From contig WGLS01000016.1 in the NCBI GenBank assembly GCA_016125455.1, positions 1-48,324 on the forward strand: 48,324 nt of DNA, written 5' to 3'. The notes beneath the pieces were generated by a model. The model did not search any database and was not told the DNA's origin. It worked only from the letters and a program-made list of their open reading frames with translations. The DNA comes from Alphaproteobacteria bacterium (GTDB lineage: Bacteria; Pseudomonadota; Alphaproteobacteria; Caulobacterales; Parvularculaceae). Both the position numbers and the translations under genes were made by a program. Positions 1 through 8,142 of the stretch are shown here, in pieces (the first letter of the stretch is position 1; every line of letters begins with the position of its first letter).

Positions 1-75
1 CGCCGCCGACATGCCAGCCTGATGCTCCTTCAAGATCCCGATGATCTGCTCTTCGGTAAACCTGCTCTTCCTCAT
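1..75 (-). CDS. IS3-family transposase OrfA, N-terminal 25 residues (partial)
   Basis: The visible product begins MRKSRFTEEQIIGILKEHQA, the near-invariant start of OrfA proteins of many IS3-family elements. OrfA supplies the helix-turn-helix DNA-binding half of the transposase; OrfB, the DDE half, would follow to the left, outside the window. The ATG has a good Shine-Dalgarno sequence (AAGGAG, minus strand, about 82-91). The gene runs off the left edge, so whether the element is intact cannot be told. Confidence 0.88.
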   Translation of the reverse strand, partial: MRKSRFTEEQIIGILKEHQAGMSAA

Positions 76-139
76 TCATCCGTCTCCTTATCGGAACGGA
101 CCTTACCTCAAACTGAGGGCGAATGACGGGGCAAGGTCA
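1..139 (-). mobile_element. IS3-family insertion sequence, one end only
   Basis: The window opens inside an IS element. Its transposase OrfA begins at 75 on the minus strand, and the element's end lies at about position 139. There the minus strand reads TGACCTTGCCCCGTC, the TGACC... terminus usual for IS3-family elements. The terminal sequence also holds a short self-complementary stretch (CCTCAAACTGAGG, 108-120). Immediately outside it, coding sequence resembling DUF6471 resumes, so this is an insertion junction. The other end and any target duplication lie to the left of the window. Confidence 0.8.
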
Positions 140-270
140 TTGATGTTCGCTTCCTTCTCGTCAATGCCGATGGCTGCAAGTCGGTCGACCAGCTGGGCGT
201 AGATCACGCCCCGCTTTTTCAATTCCCCTTTCAGGAGATTGCTAACCCGCTTTTCCCACTCCGCTTCCAT
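103..270 (-). pseudogene. DUF6471 gene truncated by the IS3-family insertion
   Basis: The 55-residue ORF starts MEAEWEKRVSNLLKGELKKR and continues through AQLVDRLAAIGIDEKEANI, an excellent match to the DUF6471 small-protein family as recalled. Family members go on with a second helix pair after EANI. Here the frame instead enters IS terminal sequence at about 139, adds 11 unrelated residues and stops at 103. It is therefore a 3'-truncated gene with a stop codon donated by the IS. The function of DUF6471 is unknown; its helical, compact fold suggests DNA binding, which is inference. Confidence 0.75.
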
Positions 271-329
271 CTAGGTATCTCCTATAACACTTTTGTCATC
301 GTAGATGATACTTATAGTATTGTAAATGA

Positions 330-818
330 TACCGCAAGAAAGACCGCAAAGGCCGCCTCCTGAAAGAAAACAAGGCAGATAAGCGCCGCTGCGTCGTCGT
401 CGTCCGCGAGCGTGAAGGCAATACAACGTCGATGGTGTTCCGTACAGAAACCGAGGCGAACGCCTGGATCAAGCGCCAAGTCGATCCGGCTACGGTCATT
501 CACGCCGACGAGGCCCCATCATGGAACCCGCTGCACGCCCGTTTTGATGTGCGCCGCATTGACCATGGCGCCGCCCATTCATGGAATGGCGCATGCACTA
601 ACCAAGCCGAGTCGTTCTTCTCCCGCCTGCGCCGTGCGGAGCAAGGCCATAACGACTGGATTAGCGGCCTGTACCTTCTCCGCTATGCGCAAGAAGCCTC
701 ATGGCGCGAAAATCACCGCCGCCGGTCAAACGGCTGGCAGGTTAAACGCGTCGCCGGGAACGCTCTTGCCAGCAAGCCCAGCGTTGATTTTACTGGCTAC
801 TGGCAGTGTTCGGCCTAA
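330..818 (+). pseudogene. IS1595-family (ISXO2-like) transposase, C-terminal fragment
   Basis: An open frame from 330 (just after a TGA at 327) to the TAA at 816-818 encodes the C-terminal part of an ISXO2-like DDE transposase. Visible features are VVVVREREGNT, FRTETEANAWI, VIHADEAPSWNPLH (with one catalytic Asp), the NQAESFFSRLRRAEQG segment with a catalytic Glu, YLLRYAQEASWRE, and the terminal VDFTGYW. The zinc-ribbon N-terminus and the first catalytic Asp are missing, and no start codon exists at the fragment's 5' end. An internal ATG at 432 would give 128 residues but not an active enzyme. The fragment lies divergent from the DUF6471 remnant. Confidence 0.85.
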
Positions 819-848
819 CGCCGAACCCAAGACAGCGAGAAGGTAAAA

Positions 849-1148
849 ATGGCTAATAAAAACAAGGAAAGATCAATATTCCTAAACCAAGATACTTTCG
901 GCGTTCATGTCCAAAACCATGGCAGTTTTGACGCCGTACATGTTCAAGTTAAGGAATGAGAATACCCAAGGGATAGCCCGAAAGTCATCTTGATTTCTCG
1001 GGACGCATTAACCCCTGAGGAGTTTGACGTCCATATCGACGAACTCATTGATCTACTCAATGACTTGCGAAAAGTTGGACGTAGAAAACTCGTTGCGATC
1101 AAGAGAAAGGAAAGCCGCGAGGCGGCTAAGGCGACAGCGTCCACCTAG
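849..1148 (+). pseudogene. Small ORF interrupted by an in-frame TGA
   Basis: From an ATG at 849, preceded by GAGAAGG, the frame reads 36 codons, meets TGA at 957-959, then stays open in the same frame for 62 more codons to TAG at 1146-1148. The second part (KVILISRDALTPEEFDVHID, then ELIDLLNDLRKVGRRK) has the acidic/leucine heptad look of a real helical domain. The simplest reading is one 99-codon gene with a nonsense mutation. It starts 30 bases after the IS1595 transposase fragment, so it may have been a passenger of that element. I do not recognise the family. Confidence 0.5.
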
Positions 1149-1170
1149 CATCACTGCCGATCTTGGCGAC

Positions 1171-1602
1171 CTAGCAGGGCGCGATCCGCCATACGCCTAC
1201 CGGCTCATTCCCGACTCCTTCAACCACGCCCTTAAGCCTTTGGCGGTCCAGCGTGCGAGATATTTTCAGGCGTAGTTCCCGATTGAAGCGCGTATCATCC
1301 GTTTCCCAGCCTTTTTGCTGGCAGACCATTTCGACGATGGTGCGCAGCGCAAGGCCGTCAGGATTCTTGCGCATCAGCGTCAATATGATCCGGGGCAACT
1401 CACCCTGATAAAAAAGGCCCGCCGCCATGGGCTTTTTTTGGGCATCTGCTCCGTCCGGATAATAGCCAAGATGGAACAGCGTCGCGACCATGTGGCTGAG
1501 GGTGGTTTTGAGGTCGCAGACGATAGCCTCGTGATCCCGAAGCCGGGCCAACACGTTGCGGCGTTCCTTGATCAAAGCGCTGACTATCGGTTCCTTTGCC
1601 AC
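1171..1602 (-). CDS. Hypothetical protein with predicted winged-helix C-terminus
   Basis: The product is 143 residues. An N-terminal coiled-coil-like helix (ALIKERRNVLARLRDHEAIV, roughly residues 9-50) is followed by a domain resembling a winged helix: ELPRIILTLMRKNPDGLALR, TIVEMVCQQKGW, LKISRTLDRQRLKGVVEGVG. This layout recalls short alphaproteobacterial proteins of unknown function, often found near insertion sequences, that begin with similar helices and end in a DNA-binding-like module. No catalytic motif is visible. It stands alone between the mobile-element scar and the DUF3237 gene, so it may belong to the scar. Function unassigned. Confidence 0.65.
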   Translation of the reverse strand: MAKEPIVSALIKERRNVLARLRDHEAIVCDLKTTLSHMVATLFHLGYYPDGADAQKKPMAAGLFYQGELPRIILTLMRKNPDGLALRTIVEMVCQQKGWETDDTRFNRELRLKISRTLDRQRLKGVVEGVGNEPVGVWRIAPC

Positions 1603-1667
1603 ATCGCATATCTAACGCGTGGGCGGATTCACTTCTAATGGCGTTTGCGCCATAATGCCGCGGATCC

Positions 1668-2117
1668 TTATGCCGGTCTCCAGACGCGGTATTCGACCCC
1701 GAGGCCCGGCGCAATTCGACCTTCCCCGATAAAGAATGTCGTATTGAGCCAGTCATATCGCGGATCCCCCGTCTCAAATCTGGGGTTCGTATAGAAATGC
1801 TGATCGCCGAACCCGGTGCCGGTTCCATTCTCGATTGCGCTTTGGACCGCTGCGTTCATTTCCAGCAGGCCGACATACTGTACATACAAATAGGCGCCGT
1901 CGTGCGTCTCGACCTGCGCGCGCACGTCAACCCTCAAATAGCCATCGGGACCTATCAACGCCCACTCGCCGCCGCCGAGCACCTTTCCGCGAAGGCGATC
2001 GCCCGCTACCTCGCCTCCAGTCATTTCGTAGTACATGCGGGTCCCGATCGGACCAGCGCCGACTGGAATCGGCGGTTTCAACATCGCGCCGAACGTAAAT
2101 TCCTGAATCAGTTTCAC
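1668..2117 (-). CDS. DUF3237 family protein
   Basis: The product is 149 residues from a GTG at 2117 with GAGAGG upstream. A longer frame to 2261 exists, but its first 48 residues look like non-coding translation, and DUF3237 proteins are about 150 long. The sequence has the family's beta-barrel pattern: VKLIQEFTFGAMLKPPIPVG at the start, then GGEWALIGPDGYLRVDVRAQ, ETHDGAYLYVQYVG, and a final TTFFIGEGRIAP before EYRVW. Members are single-domain proteins of unknown biochemical role. Its neighbours on both sides face the same way but sit far enough away for separate transcription. Confidence 0.8.
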   Translation of the reverse strand: MKLIQEFTFGAMLKPPIPVGAGPIGTRMYYEMTGGEVAGDRLRGKVLGGGEWALIGPDGYLRVDVRAQVETHDGAYLYVQYVGLLEMNAAVQSAIENGTGTGFGDQHFYTNPRFETGDPRYDWLNTTFFIGEGRIAPGLGVEYRVWRPA

Positions 2118-2324
2118 AATCGAGCCTCTCGCCGCTTCTAGCGAATGTCGCGTAAACTGGTTGCGCCCTGGGCGCACCGAAAATTCTTGTGCACGGCAGT
2201 TTCCGGGGATTTTTCCGCCATGCCGACCCGGTCTGTCAGCTGATCGCCGTCCGCGCCCCATCGGCCGCTATTGTTCCGGCGCAGGCCATCGCCTCACAGC
2301 GACCGGACGCGCTGCTGACGGCCG

Positions 2325-3308
2325 CTACAGCGTGCGCGGCGCGGCGGCGCGGGCAAGCCGGTCATTGATCGCGAGGCCGAGCCCTGTCGCCGGCACTGGC
2401 GCGACGGCGATGCCGGCAAGGCCGTTCGCGGCGACGAGCGCGTCGAGACGCCAGAGCATCTCGAACAGGTTGGCCGCAGCCTCGTTGAGGTCGCGCGATA
2501 GGCTGAGATTCTCCTGGAAACGCCGCTGAGGCGTTTCGCCGAAGGCAAGGAACGCCTCGTCGTCGCGAGGCGCCGTCGCCTCAAGGCGCAGGCGCGCGGC
2601 GGGCGCATAGTGGCTTGCAAGTTGTCCCGGCGCGTCAATGACGGCGCCGTCGCGCCGCGCCGGGAGCGAGCGTCCGAGAACGCCTTCGATAACCTCGCGC
2701 GACAGGCCGCCCGGCCGCAACAGGACGGCGTCGTCTCCATTGACAAGGACGATGGTCGATTCAACGCCTACGGATGATGGGCCTGCGTCGAGAACCAGCG
2801 TCGGGCCGTCGCGCCCCTGGAACCCGTCGACCACGTGGCGCGCGCACGTGGGGCTGAGGCGTCCGGAAGGGTTGGCGCTTGGCGCGACGAGGGGGGCGCC
2901 AAAGGCGCTGATGACTCCGCGCGTCGTCTCGTGGGCCGGCGCCCGGACGGCGAGGGTGTCCAGTCCGGCGGCGGCGATAGGCGACACGCCTGCGTCCGCG
3001 CGGCGCGGCGCGACGATCGTCAGCGGCCCCGGCCAGAACGCCTCGACGAGCCGCATGGCGAGCGGCGACAGTTCGACCAGCCGCTCCGCCATGTCACAGC
3101 CGTCAACATGGGCGATCAGCGGATTGAAGCCGGGACGACCCTTCGCCGCGTAGATCTGCGCGACGGCGCGGTCGTTTCGGGCGTCCGCGGCGAGGCCGTA
3201 GACGGTCTCGGTCGGGAGGGCCACAAGCTCGCCGCGCGCCAGCGCCTCAAGGGCGAGGCGGGTCGCGTCCGGCGCGTCCGTAGACAGAATGTCCGGCGTG
3301 CGCCCCAT
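2325..3308 (-). CDS. L-threonylcarbamoyladenylate synthase (Sua5/YciO/YrdC type)
   Basis: The enzyme makes threonylcarbamoyl-AMP from threonine, bicarbonate and ATP for the t6A37 modification of ANN-decoding tRNAs. The N-terminal YrdC domain (residues ~12-200) shows GELVALPTETVYGLAADARN, KGRPGFNPLIAHV, FWPGPLTIV, APSANPSGRLSPT and STIVLVNGDD. A Sua5 C-terminal domain follows (SHYAPAARLRLE, then a helical tail), so this is the two-domain Sua5 form of 327 residues rather than the short TsaC. I chose the ATG at 3308; a TTG at 3353 would overlap the upstream DUF2237 gene. The two genes are 7 bases apart and likely co-transcribed. Confidence 0.92.
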   Translation of the reverse strand: MGRTPDILSTDAPDATRLALEALARGELVALPTETVYGLAADARNDRAVAQIYAAKGRPGFNPLIAHVDGCDMAERLVELSPLAMRLVEAFWPGPLTIVAPRRADAGVSPIAAAGLDTLAVRAPAHETTRGVISAFGAPLVAPSANPSGRLSPTCARHVVDGFQGRDGPTLVLDAGPSSVGVESTIVLVNGDDAVLLRPGGLSREVIEGVLGRSLPARRDGAVIDAPGQLASHYAPAARLRLEATAPRDDEAFLAFGETPQRRFQENLSLSRDLNEAAANLFEMLWRLDALVAANGLAGIAVAPVPATGLGLAINDRLARAAAPRTL

Positions 3309-3315
3309 CCCTTGG

Positions 3316-3744
3316 TCAGCGTCCTTTCCCGCGCGCGTCCGCGCCCCCGTCAATCGCGTGGGCCCTCAGCACCTCGATGGGGACGACGGCGAGGGCTTCT
3401 TCATGGGTCGCCGCGAGGACGATTGGCGGGGCGACGCCGGCGTCGAGCGCATCCTTCCAGCGGGACAGGCAAACGCACCAGCGCTGGCCAGGCGTCAGTC
3501 CCGGAAAGCCGAATTCCGGGCGCGGCGTGGAAAGATCATTCCCGCTGCGGCGTTGGTGGGCAAGAAAATCCGCGGTCACCTCTGCGCAGACGACGTGCAT
3601 GCCCATATCGAGCCCTTCGGTGTCGCAACAGCCGTCCCGGAACCAGCCCGTCAGCGGGTCGAGCGAACAGGTCTCTAGGGGCCCGCCCAGTACGTTGCGG
3701 GCCTCGGCGCGTCTGTCTTGTGTCTTGGTCATTGAATTTGCCAT
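3316..3744 (-). CDS. DUF2237 family protein
   Basis: The sequence carries the whole DUF2237 signature: NVLGGPLETCSLDPLTGWFR, DGCCDTEGLDMGMHVVCAEV, GNDLSTPRPEFGFPGLTPGQ, RWCVCLSRWKDALDAGVAPP, IVLAATHEEALAVV and LRAHA. These small cytoplasmic proteins have several conserved cysteines (CS, DGCC, VC, WCVC), which suggests metal or redox chemistry, but no activity is established that I know of. The start is uncertain: ATG at 3744 or 3732, both with weak ribosome-binding sites. The gene directly precedes the Sua5 gene, 7 bases apart. Confidence 0.88.
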   Translation of the reverse strand: MANSMTKTQDRRAEARNVLGGPLETCSLDPLTGWFRDGCCDTEGLDMGMHVVCAEVTADFLAHQRRSGNDLSTPRPEFGFPGLTPGQRWCVCLSRWKDALDAGVAPPIVLAATHEEALAVVPIEVLRAHAIDGGADARGKGR

Positions 3745-3868
3745 GGTTTTGCGGTCGGCGACCAATTCGTAACGGCTGGCGCCTATGCTCGGCTACTAGC
3801 GCCCCGAGCGGCAAGGCGATACCACGAGGCGGTTCGGGACTATAACGGCAGGTTCGCGAAAGGATTCG

Positions 3869-5257
3869 ATGCGCGGCGACGACGATCACGAGGAAAAGCC
3901 GGCCGCGCCGACTGGCGAACGCCAGCTTTTCGGCACCGACGGCATTCGCGGGCTCGCCAACGCCGGGCCGATGACGCCGGACGCCATGCTGCGCCTTGGC
4001 CTCGCCGCCGGGCAGGTCTTCAGGAACGGGGCCCACCGCCATCGCGTCGTCATCGGCAAGGACACTCGCCTGTCCGGCTACATGATCGAACCGGCGCTGA
4101 CGGCCGGTTTTGCGGCTTCGGGCATGGACGTCTTCCTGCTTGGCCCGCTGCCGACGCCGGCGATGGCGATGCTGACCCGATCCTTGCGCGCGGACCTTGG
4201 CGTCATGATTTCCGCATCTCATAATCCGTATCATGACAATGGCGTCAAGTTCTTCGGCCCTGACGGCTACAAGCTGTCCGACGCCACCGAACTCGAAATT
4301 GAACGGCTTATGGCGAGCCGGCTGGAGAAGGGCCTTGCAAAGCCCGAAGAGCTCGGCCGCGTCCAGCGCGTCGACGACGCCGGCGCGCGTTACATCGAAT
4401 TCGCCAAGAGCGCCTTTCCGAAGCGTCTGTCCCTCGAAGGCCTGCGCGTCGTCATCGACTGCGCCAATGGCGCCGGCTACAAGGTGGCGCCGACCGTGCT
4501 CTGGGAGCTTGGCGCAGAGGTGAAAAAGGTCGGGGTTGAGCCGAATGGCTTCAACATAAACCGCGCATGCGGATCAACGTCGACGTCGGCGATGCAGGCG
4601 GCGGTCAAGGAGTATCGCGCCGATATCGGCGTGGCGCTCGACGGCGACGCCGACCGGGTGATTATCTGCGATGAAGCCGGACGGATAATCGACGGCGACC
4701 AGGTGCTCGCCGTCATCGCCCGGCATCTCGCCTCGCGCAACGGATTGAAAGGCGGCGGCGTCGTGTCGACGATCATGTCGAACATGGGCCTTGAGCGCTT
4801 CCTGTCGAACGAAGGGCTGCGTCTTGAACGCACCCGCGTCGGCGACCGCTATGTGGTCGAGGCCATGCGCGCGAAAGGCATGAATGTCGGCGGCGAACCC
4901 TCAGGCCACGTCATTCTTTCCGACTACTCGACGACCGGCGACGGCCTTATCACCGCCCTGCAAGTGCTCGCTGTCGTGGCGCAGACCGGCCGTCCGGCAA
5001 GCGAAGTGTGCGCCCTTTTTGAACCGTATCCGCAGGTGATGAAGAATGTCCGGCTGAAGGGCGGGGCGCCCCTTGACCATCCCGATGTCACGAAGGCGAT
5101 CGCCGCCGCCGAGACGCGACTTGGCGAGGCGGGGCGGCTTGTCATCAGAAAGTCGGGCACCGAACCGCTTGTCCGGGTGATGGGCGAAGGCGAGGACCGC
5201 AATGTCGTCGAGGACGTGGTCGACGCCGTGGCGGACGCGGTCGCGAAGCACGCCTGA
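3869..5257 (+). CDS. glmM: Phosphoglucosamine mutase
   Basis: GlmM interconverts glucosamine-6-P and glucosamine-1-P on the way to UDP-GlcNAc for peptidoglycan and lipopolysaccharide. The 462-residue product has the full alpha-D-phosphohexomutase layout. FGTDGIRG is near residue 21. The phosphoserine loop ISASHNP has the catalytic Ser at ~117. The Mg-binding ALDGDADRV follows in the middle, GGEPSGHVI is the sugar-binding loop, and [12 protein letters not shown] is the C-terminal phosphate-binding loop. AAAGGA precedes the ATG. The N-terminus has about 15 charged residues ([18 protein letters not shown]) beyond the usual start; no later ATG could replace it. Confidence 0.96.
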   Translation: MRGDDDHEEKPAAPTGERQLFGTDGIRGLANAGPMTPDAMLRLGLAAGQVFRNGAHRHRVVIGKDTRLSGYMIEPALTAGFAASGMDVFLLGPLPTPAMAMLTRSLRADLGVMISASHNPYHDNGVKFFGPDGYKLSDATELEIERLMASRLEKGLAKPEELGRVQRVDDAGARYIEFAKSAFPKRLSLEGLRVVIDCANGAGYKVAPTVLWELGAEVKKVGVEPNGFNINRACGSTSTSAMQAAVKEYRADIGVALDGDADRVIICDEAGRIIDGDQVLAVIARHLASRNGLKGGGVVSTIMSNMGLERFLSNEGLRLERTRVGDRYVVEAMRAKGMNVGGEPSGHVILSDYSTTGDGLITALQVLAVVAQTGRPASEVCALFEPYPQVMKNVRLKGGAPLDHPDVTKAIAAAETRLGEAGRLVIRKSGTEPLVRVMGEGEDRNVVEDVVDAVADAVAKHA

Positions 5258-5428
5258 GTCCGCCCCTTCAGTGGCGAGCCGGGTCGGGCGACTCTGGTCG
5301 GGACTTCACAAGGGAGGCCTCTCGGCTCCGACCCGAAGCAATCCGGCGCTAGCGGCGGTTGCCCCGCCACTGCCCCCTAACTGCCCCGTGCCTGTCCGGA
5401 AAAACGATGAGGGTCCGGCGGGAAGTCT

Positions 5429-5503
5429 CAGGCCTCCTTGCGACGCAGACGACGGAAGCCGAAGAGGCCCGCCAGGCCTGCGGCGAAGAGAGGCGGAGCC
5501 GCG
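5429..5503 (-). pseudogene. Remnant of a VPLPAA-CTERM-like protein-sorting tail
   Basis: In the 347-base gap between glmM and thiD, the minus strand encodes AAPPLFAAGLAGLFGF followed by RRLRRKEA and a stop at 5429. That is the shape of a VPLPAA/PEP-CTERM tail: a proline-alanine motif, one hydrophobic helix, a basic cluster and the end of the protein. The frame upstream (KGATARGFFCLNS) lacks the rest of the motif, and only about 100 bases remain before thiD, so no body for the protein exists. The rest of the gap shows no supportable gene. This looks like a decayed 3' end of an exosortase-substrate gene. Confidence 0.5.
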
Positions 5504-5604
5504 GAATTCAAGCAGAAAAAAGCCGCGGGCGGTCGCGCCCTTGGTTGCGCGCCGCGAATGATCGGCCTTGACTGGCGAAGCCGTCGGCCTATTGACCCAA
5601 GCAT

Positions 5605-6450
5605 ATGGCTCAGCAGCCGAAACGCGTCCTAATCATCGCCGGCTCCGACCCGTCCGGCGGGGCGGGCGTCCAGGCAGACATCAAGACCGTGACGGCGCTG
5701 GGCGGATACGCGATGGCTGCGATCACGGCGCTCACGGTCCAGAATACCCGCCGCGTCTTTGACGTTCTCGACGTCCCGCCTGACTTTGTCGCCGCTCAGA
5801 TCGAGGCATGCGTCTCGGACATCGGCGTCGATGCCGTGAAGATCGGCATGCTGCCGAACGCCGCGGTGGTTGCTGCGGTGGCGTCGGCCCTCGCCGACGT
5901 GACCGCGCCGATCGTCCTCGACCCGGTGCTCATCGCCACGAGCGGCGATGCGCTTGCCGACGGAACGGTCGCCGCCGCCCTTATTGAGAAGCTGGCGCCG
6001 CGCGCGGCGATCATTACGCCAAATACGGACGAATTGTCGGCGCTGACGGGCGGCGCGCCGGTGCGGAATGAAGCGGAGGTCCGCCGTGCGGCCGAGCGGC
6101 TTTGCGCTGCGGGGGCGAAGGCCGTGCTCGCCAAGGGCGCCCACCTTCCGGGCGAGAGCGTCGTCGACGCGTTGGTGTACGCCGACGGCGCGCGCCGCTT
6201 TCAGGGCGAGAGGATCGGGACCCACCCGCTGCACGGCACCGGCTGCACGCTGGCGAGCGCGATCGCGACCCGTCTCGCCCAGGGGAAATCCATCGACCTC
6301 GCCGTGGCCGCAGCGATAGAGTATGTTCGCTGCGCGATCCGCGCCGCGCAGCCGCTGGGCCAGGGCGCTCGCCCGCTCGGGGCGTGGCATGACGCGGACA
6401 CTGAAGATGGCGCCGAAAATGGCGAGATGGCGGAACGGAGATCGACATGA
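5605..6450 (+). CDS. thiD: Hydroxymethylpyrimidine/phosphomethylpyrimidine kinase
   Basis: ThiD phosphorylates HMP and then HMP-P to HMP-PP for thiamine synthesis. The ribokinase-fold protein (281 residues) shows IIAGSDPSGGAGVQADIKT at the N-terminus, GYAMAAITALTVQNT, VDAVKIGML, VLDPVLIATSG, ITPNTDEL and the anion-hole motif HPLHGTGCTLASAIA, in which the Cys and preceding Gly residues form the active site. No strong ribosome-binding site is visible before the ATG. The stop overlaps the next gene's start (ATGA at 6447), which points to translational coupling with the PhzF-like gene. Confidence 0.95.
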   Translation: MAQQPKRVLIIAGSDPSGGAGVQADIKTVTALGGYAMAAITALTVQNTRRVFDVLDVPPDFVAAQIEACVSDIGVDAVKIGMLPNAAVVAAVASALADVTAPIVLDPVLIATSGDALADGTVAAALIEKLAPRAAIITPNTDELSALTGGAPVRNEAEVRRAAERLCAAGAKAVLAKGAHLPGESVVDALVYADGARRFQGERIGTHPLHGTGCTLASAIATRLAQGKSIDLAVAAAIEYVRCAIRAAQPLGQGARPLGAWHDADTEDGAENGEMAERRST

Positions 6451-7307
6451 CGCGGTCGGTGCGTTTCGAGACCTGGGACGTGTTCACGCGGGAACGGTTC
6501 GCCGGCAACCCGCTCGCCGTCGTGAAGGATGCGGACGCGCTGCGGGAGGACGAGCTTGCGGCCATCTCGCGCGAGTTCAACCTGTCCGAGACCGTCTTCC
6601 TGTATCCTCCGACGGATACGGACAATATCGCGCGGATCCGCATCTTTACGCCAGGCCGCGAGCTTGCCTTCGCCGGACACCCGACGATCGGCGCTGCGCA
6701 CGCGATCGCCGCGCAGCGCGCCTCGCGGGCGGCGTTCAATCTCGAGCTGAAGGCTGGCGTATTCGCCATTTCGTTCGATGATGCCGGCGCGACTTTCGTC
6801 AATCCGAATCCGCCGACGGCGACGCCTTCGCACGTGACGCGCGCCATGCTCGCCGACGCCCTCGGGCTCGAAAGCGCCGACATTCTCGCAGCGCCCATGG
6901 TAGCCGGAGCGCCGACGCCGTTTCTCACCGTCGAGGCGCCCTATGACGCCCTTGGCCGCATGGCCCCGGATATGAGCGCCATCGCCCGTCTCGGGGATGA
7001 AATCTACGTGGTCGCGCGGGCGCCAGGCGAGCCGGAGATGTTCCGTACACGAATGTTTGCGCCGTCAATCGGCGTGCCCGAAGACCCCGCGACGGGATCG
7101 GCCGCATGCGCCTTGCCAGCCTACGTCGCCGCGACGTCCGGCCTTGCCGATGGCCATTGCGCCTGGACGGTGGAGCAGGGGGTCGAGATGGGGCGGCCAT
7201 CGCTGATCCGGCTTGCCTTCGACGTCAGCGCCGGGTCGGTTGGCGTCGTCGCGGTTTCAGGGGCGGCGATCCGCATGCAGGCGGGCGAGCTTCATCTCGA
7301 CGATTGA
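6447..7307 (+). CDS. PhzF family epimerase/isomerase
   Basis: The 286-residue product has the two-fold PhzF (diaminopimelate-epimerase-like) architecture. The start shows DVFTRERFAGNPLAVV, followed by EFNLSETVFL, whose Glu is the family's catalytic acid/base. RIFTPGRELAFAGHPTIGAA and EDPATGSAACALPAYV complete the active-site loops. Members act as isomerases on diverse substrates, and the true substrate here is unknown. ATGA overlap with thiD and a strong terminator directly after the stop make thiD-phzF a two-gene unit. Confidence 0.92.
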   Translation: MTRSVRFETWDVFTRERFAGNPLAVVKDADALREDELAAISREFNLSETVFLYPPTDTDNIARIRIFTPGRELAFAGHPTIGAAHAIAAQRASRAAFNLELKAGVFAISFDDAGATFVNPNPPTATPSHVTRAMLADALGLESADILAAPMVAGAPTPFLTVEAPYDALGRMAPDMSAIARLGDEIYVVARAPGEPEMFRTRMFAPSIGVPEDPATGSAACALPAYVAATSGLADGHCAWTVEQGVEMGRPSLIRLAFDVSAGSVGVVAVSGAAIRMQAGELHLDD

Positions 7308-7332
7308 GCCGGCGGGGCGCCCGCCGGCTTTG
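7307..7332 (+). terminator. Rho-independent terminator after thiD-phzF
   Basis: AGCCGGCGGG (7307-7316) and CCCGCCGGCT (7320-7329) form a perfect 10-bp stem with a 3-base loop, followed by TTTG. The stem begins on the last base of the phzF stop codon. Confidence 0.8.
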
Positions 7333-7417
7333 TCCACGCAACTTCCATTTTTCCCGCGATTTCCACGTACTGCCTCGCAAGGCCTCGCAAAGCGGTGCGA
7401 GCCGGCGTTCCCCGCGC

Positions 7418-7458
7418 TTGACAACTGGGCCGCGTCGTATTGAATTGAATTCAATTCA
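7418..7458 (+). promoter_or_regulatory. Promoter with an 18-bp palindromic operator for the TetR-PhyH pair
   Basis: TTGACA at 7418-7423 is a consensus -35 box. The expected -10 position falls on TGAATTGAATTCAATTCA (7441-7458), a perfect 18-bp inverted repeat. It is AT-rich, unlike everything around it. The TetR gene begins 24 bases downstream. The geometry predicts autorepression by occlusion of the -10 region. Confidence 0.75.
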
Positions 7459-7482
7459 GTAGTTGATGGGCGGTGTGGCGCG

Positions 7483-8142
7483 ATGACGGCGGCGCAGGCG
7501 AACATTGGCAGCGACGTTCGACTAATCAGGGCGGCGGAGGCGGAGCTCATCGCCAATGATGGCCACGTGGAAATGCTCGCCGTCGCCAAGCGGGCGGGGT
7601 TGTCGGTCGGGATCGCGTATCATCATTTCGGGTCGAAGGCGGGGCTGATCGCCGCCGTCGTCGACGGTTTCTACGGGCCATTGCGCGATATATCGTTCGC
7701 AGGGCCGACCGCCGGGGTCGACTGGGCGACACGGGAGCGGGACCGCACCCGCGCCTTCATAGACTATTTTTACGATCATCCGTTTGCGCCGCTTGTAGTT
7801 GGCCGCCTCGGGCGCGAGCCTGCGGTTATAGATATCGAAAGCGCTCACCTGCGTCAGATGCTCGACGTCGGCGCCCGGAATATCCGGGCCGGGCAGAAAG
7901 ACGGCGCCATTCCCGGCGAGATCGACGCCGACGTCGCGATATCGTTCGTCCTTGGCGGGTTGTGGCGCGCGGTCGGCGATGCCGTGCTTTCCGAACCGCG
8001 GCCGTCCCGCAAGCGGCTTGTCGAGCAGGCATGGTCATTCGTCGAGAGCGCCTTGCAGGCGCGGCCGCCGAGCCTCGGCGCTGCGGCCGCGAAGCGCGGC
8101 CAGCCCGTCGATGCGCGCAAGAGATCGGGAAGGAAGCCATGA
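7483..8142 (+). CDS. TetR family transcriptional regulator
   Basis: The product is 219 residues. The N-terminal TetR DNA-binding domain spans residues ~10-60: IRAAEAELIANDGHVEMLAV, then AKRAGLSVGIAYHHFGSKAG, the recognition helix ending in the diagnostic Y-HF-SK. The remainder is a helical ligand-binding domain with a basic, disordered C-terminus (KRSGRKP). Its stop overlaps the start of the dioxygenase gene (ATGA at 8139), and a palindromic operator sits upstream. It therefore probably represses its own operon and responds to a substrate of the dioxygenase. The ligand is unknown. Confidence 0.93.
   Translation: MTAAQANIGSDVRLIRAAEAELIANDGHVEMLAVAKRAGLSVGIAYHHFGSKAGLIAAVVDGFYGPLRDISFAGPTAGVDWATRERDRTRAFIDYFYDHPFAPLVVGRLGREPAVIDIESAHLRQMLDVGARNIRAGQKDGAIPGEIDADVAISFVLGGLWRAVGDAVLSEPRPSRKRLVEQAWSFVESALQARPPSLGAAAAKRGQPVDARKRSGRKP

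Noticed and set aside
957-959. Selenocysteine codon
   Set aside because: No stem-loop expected of a SECIS element was seen and the surrounding residues are not a selenoprotein context.
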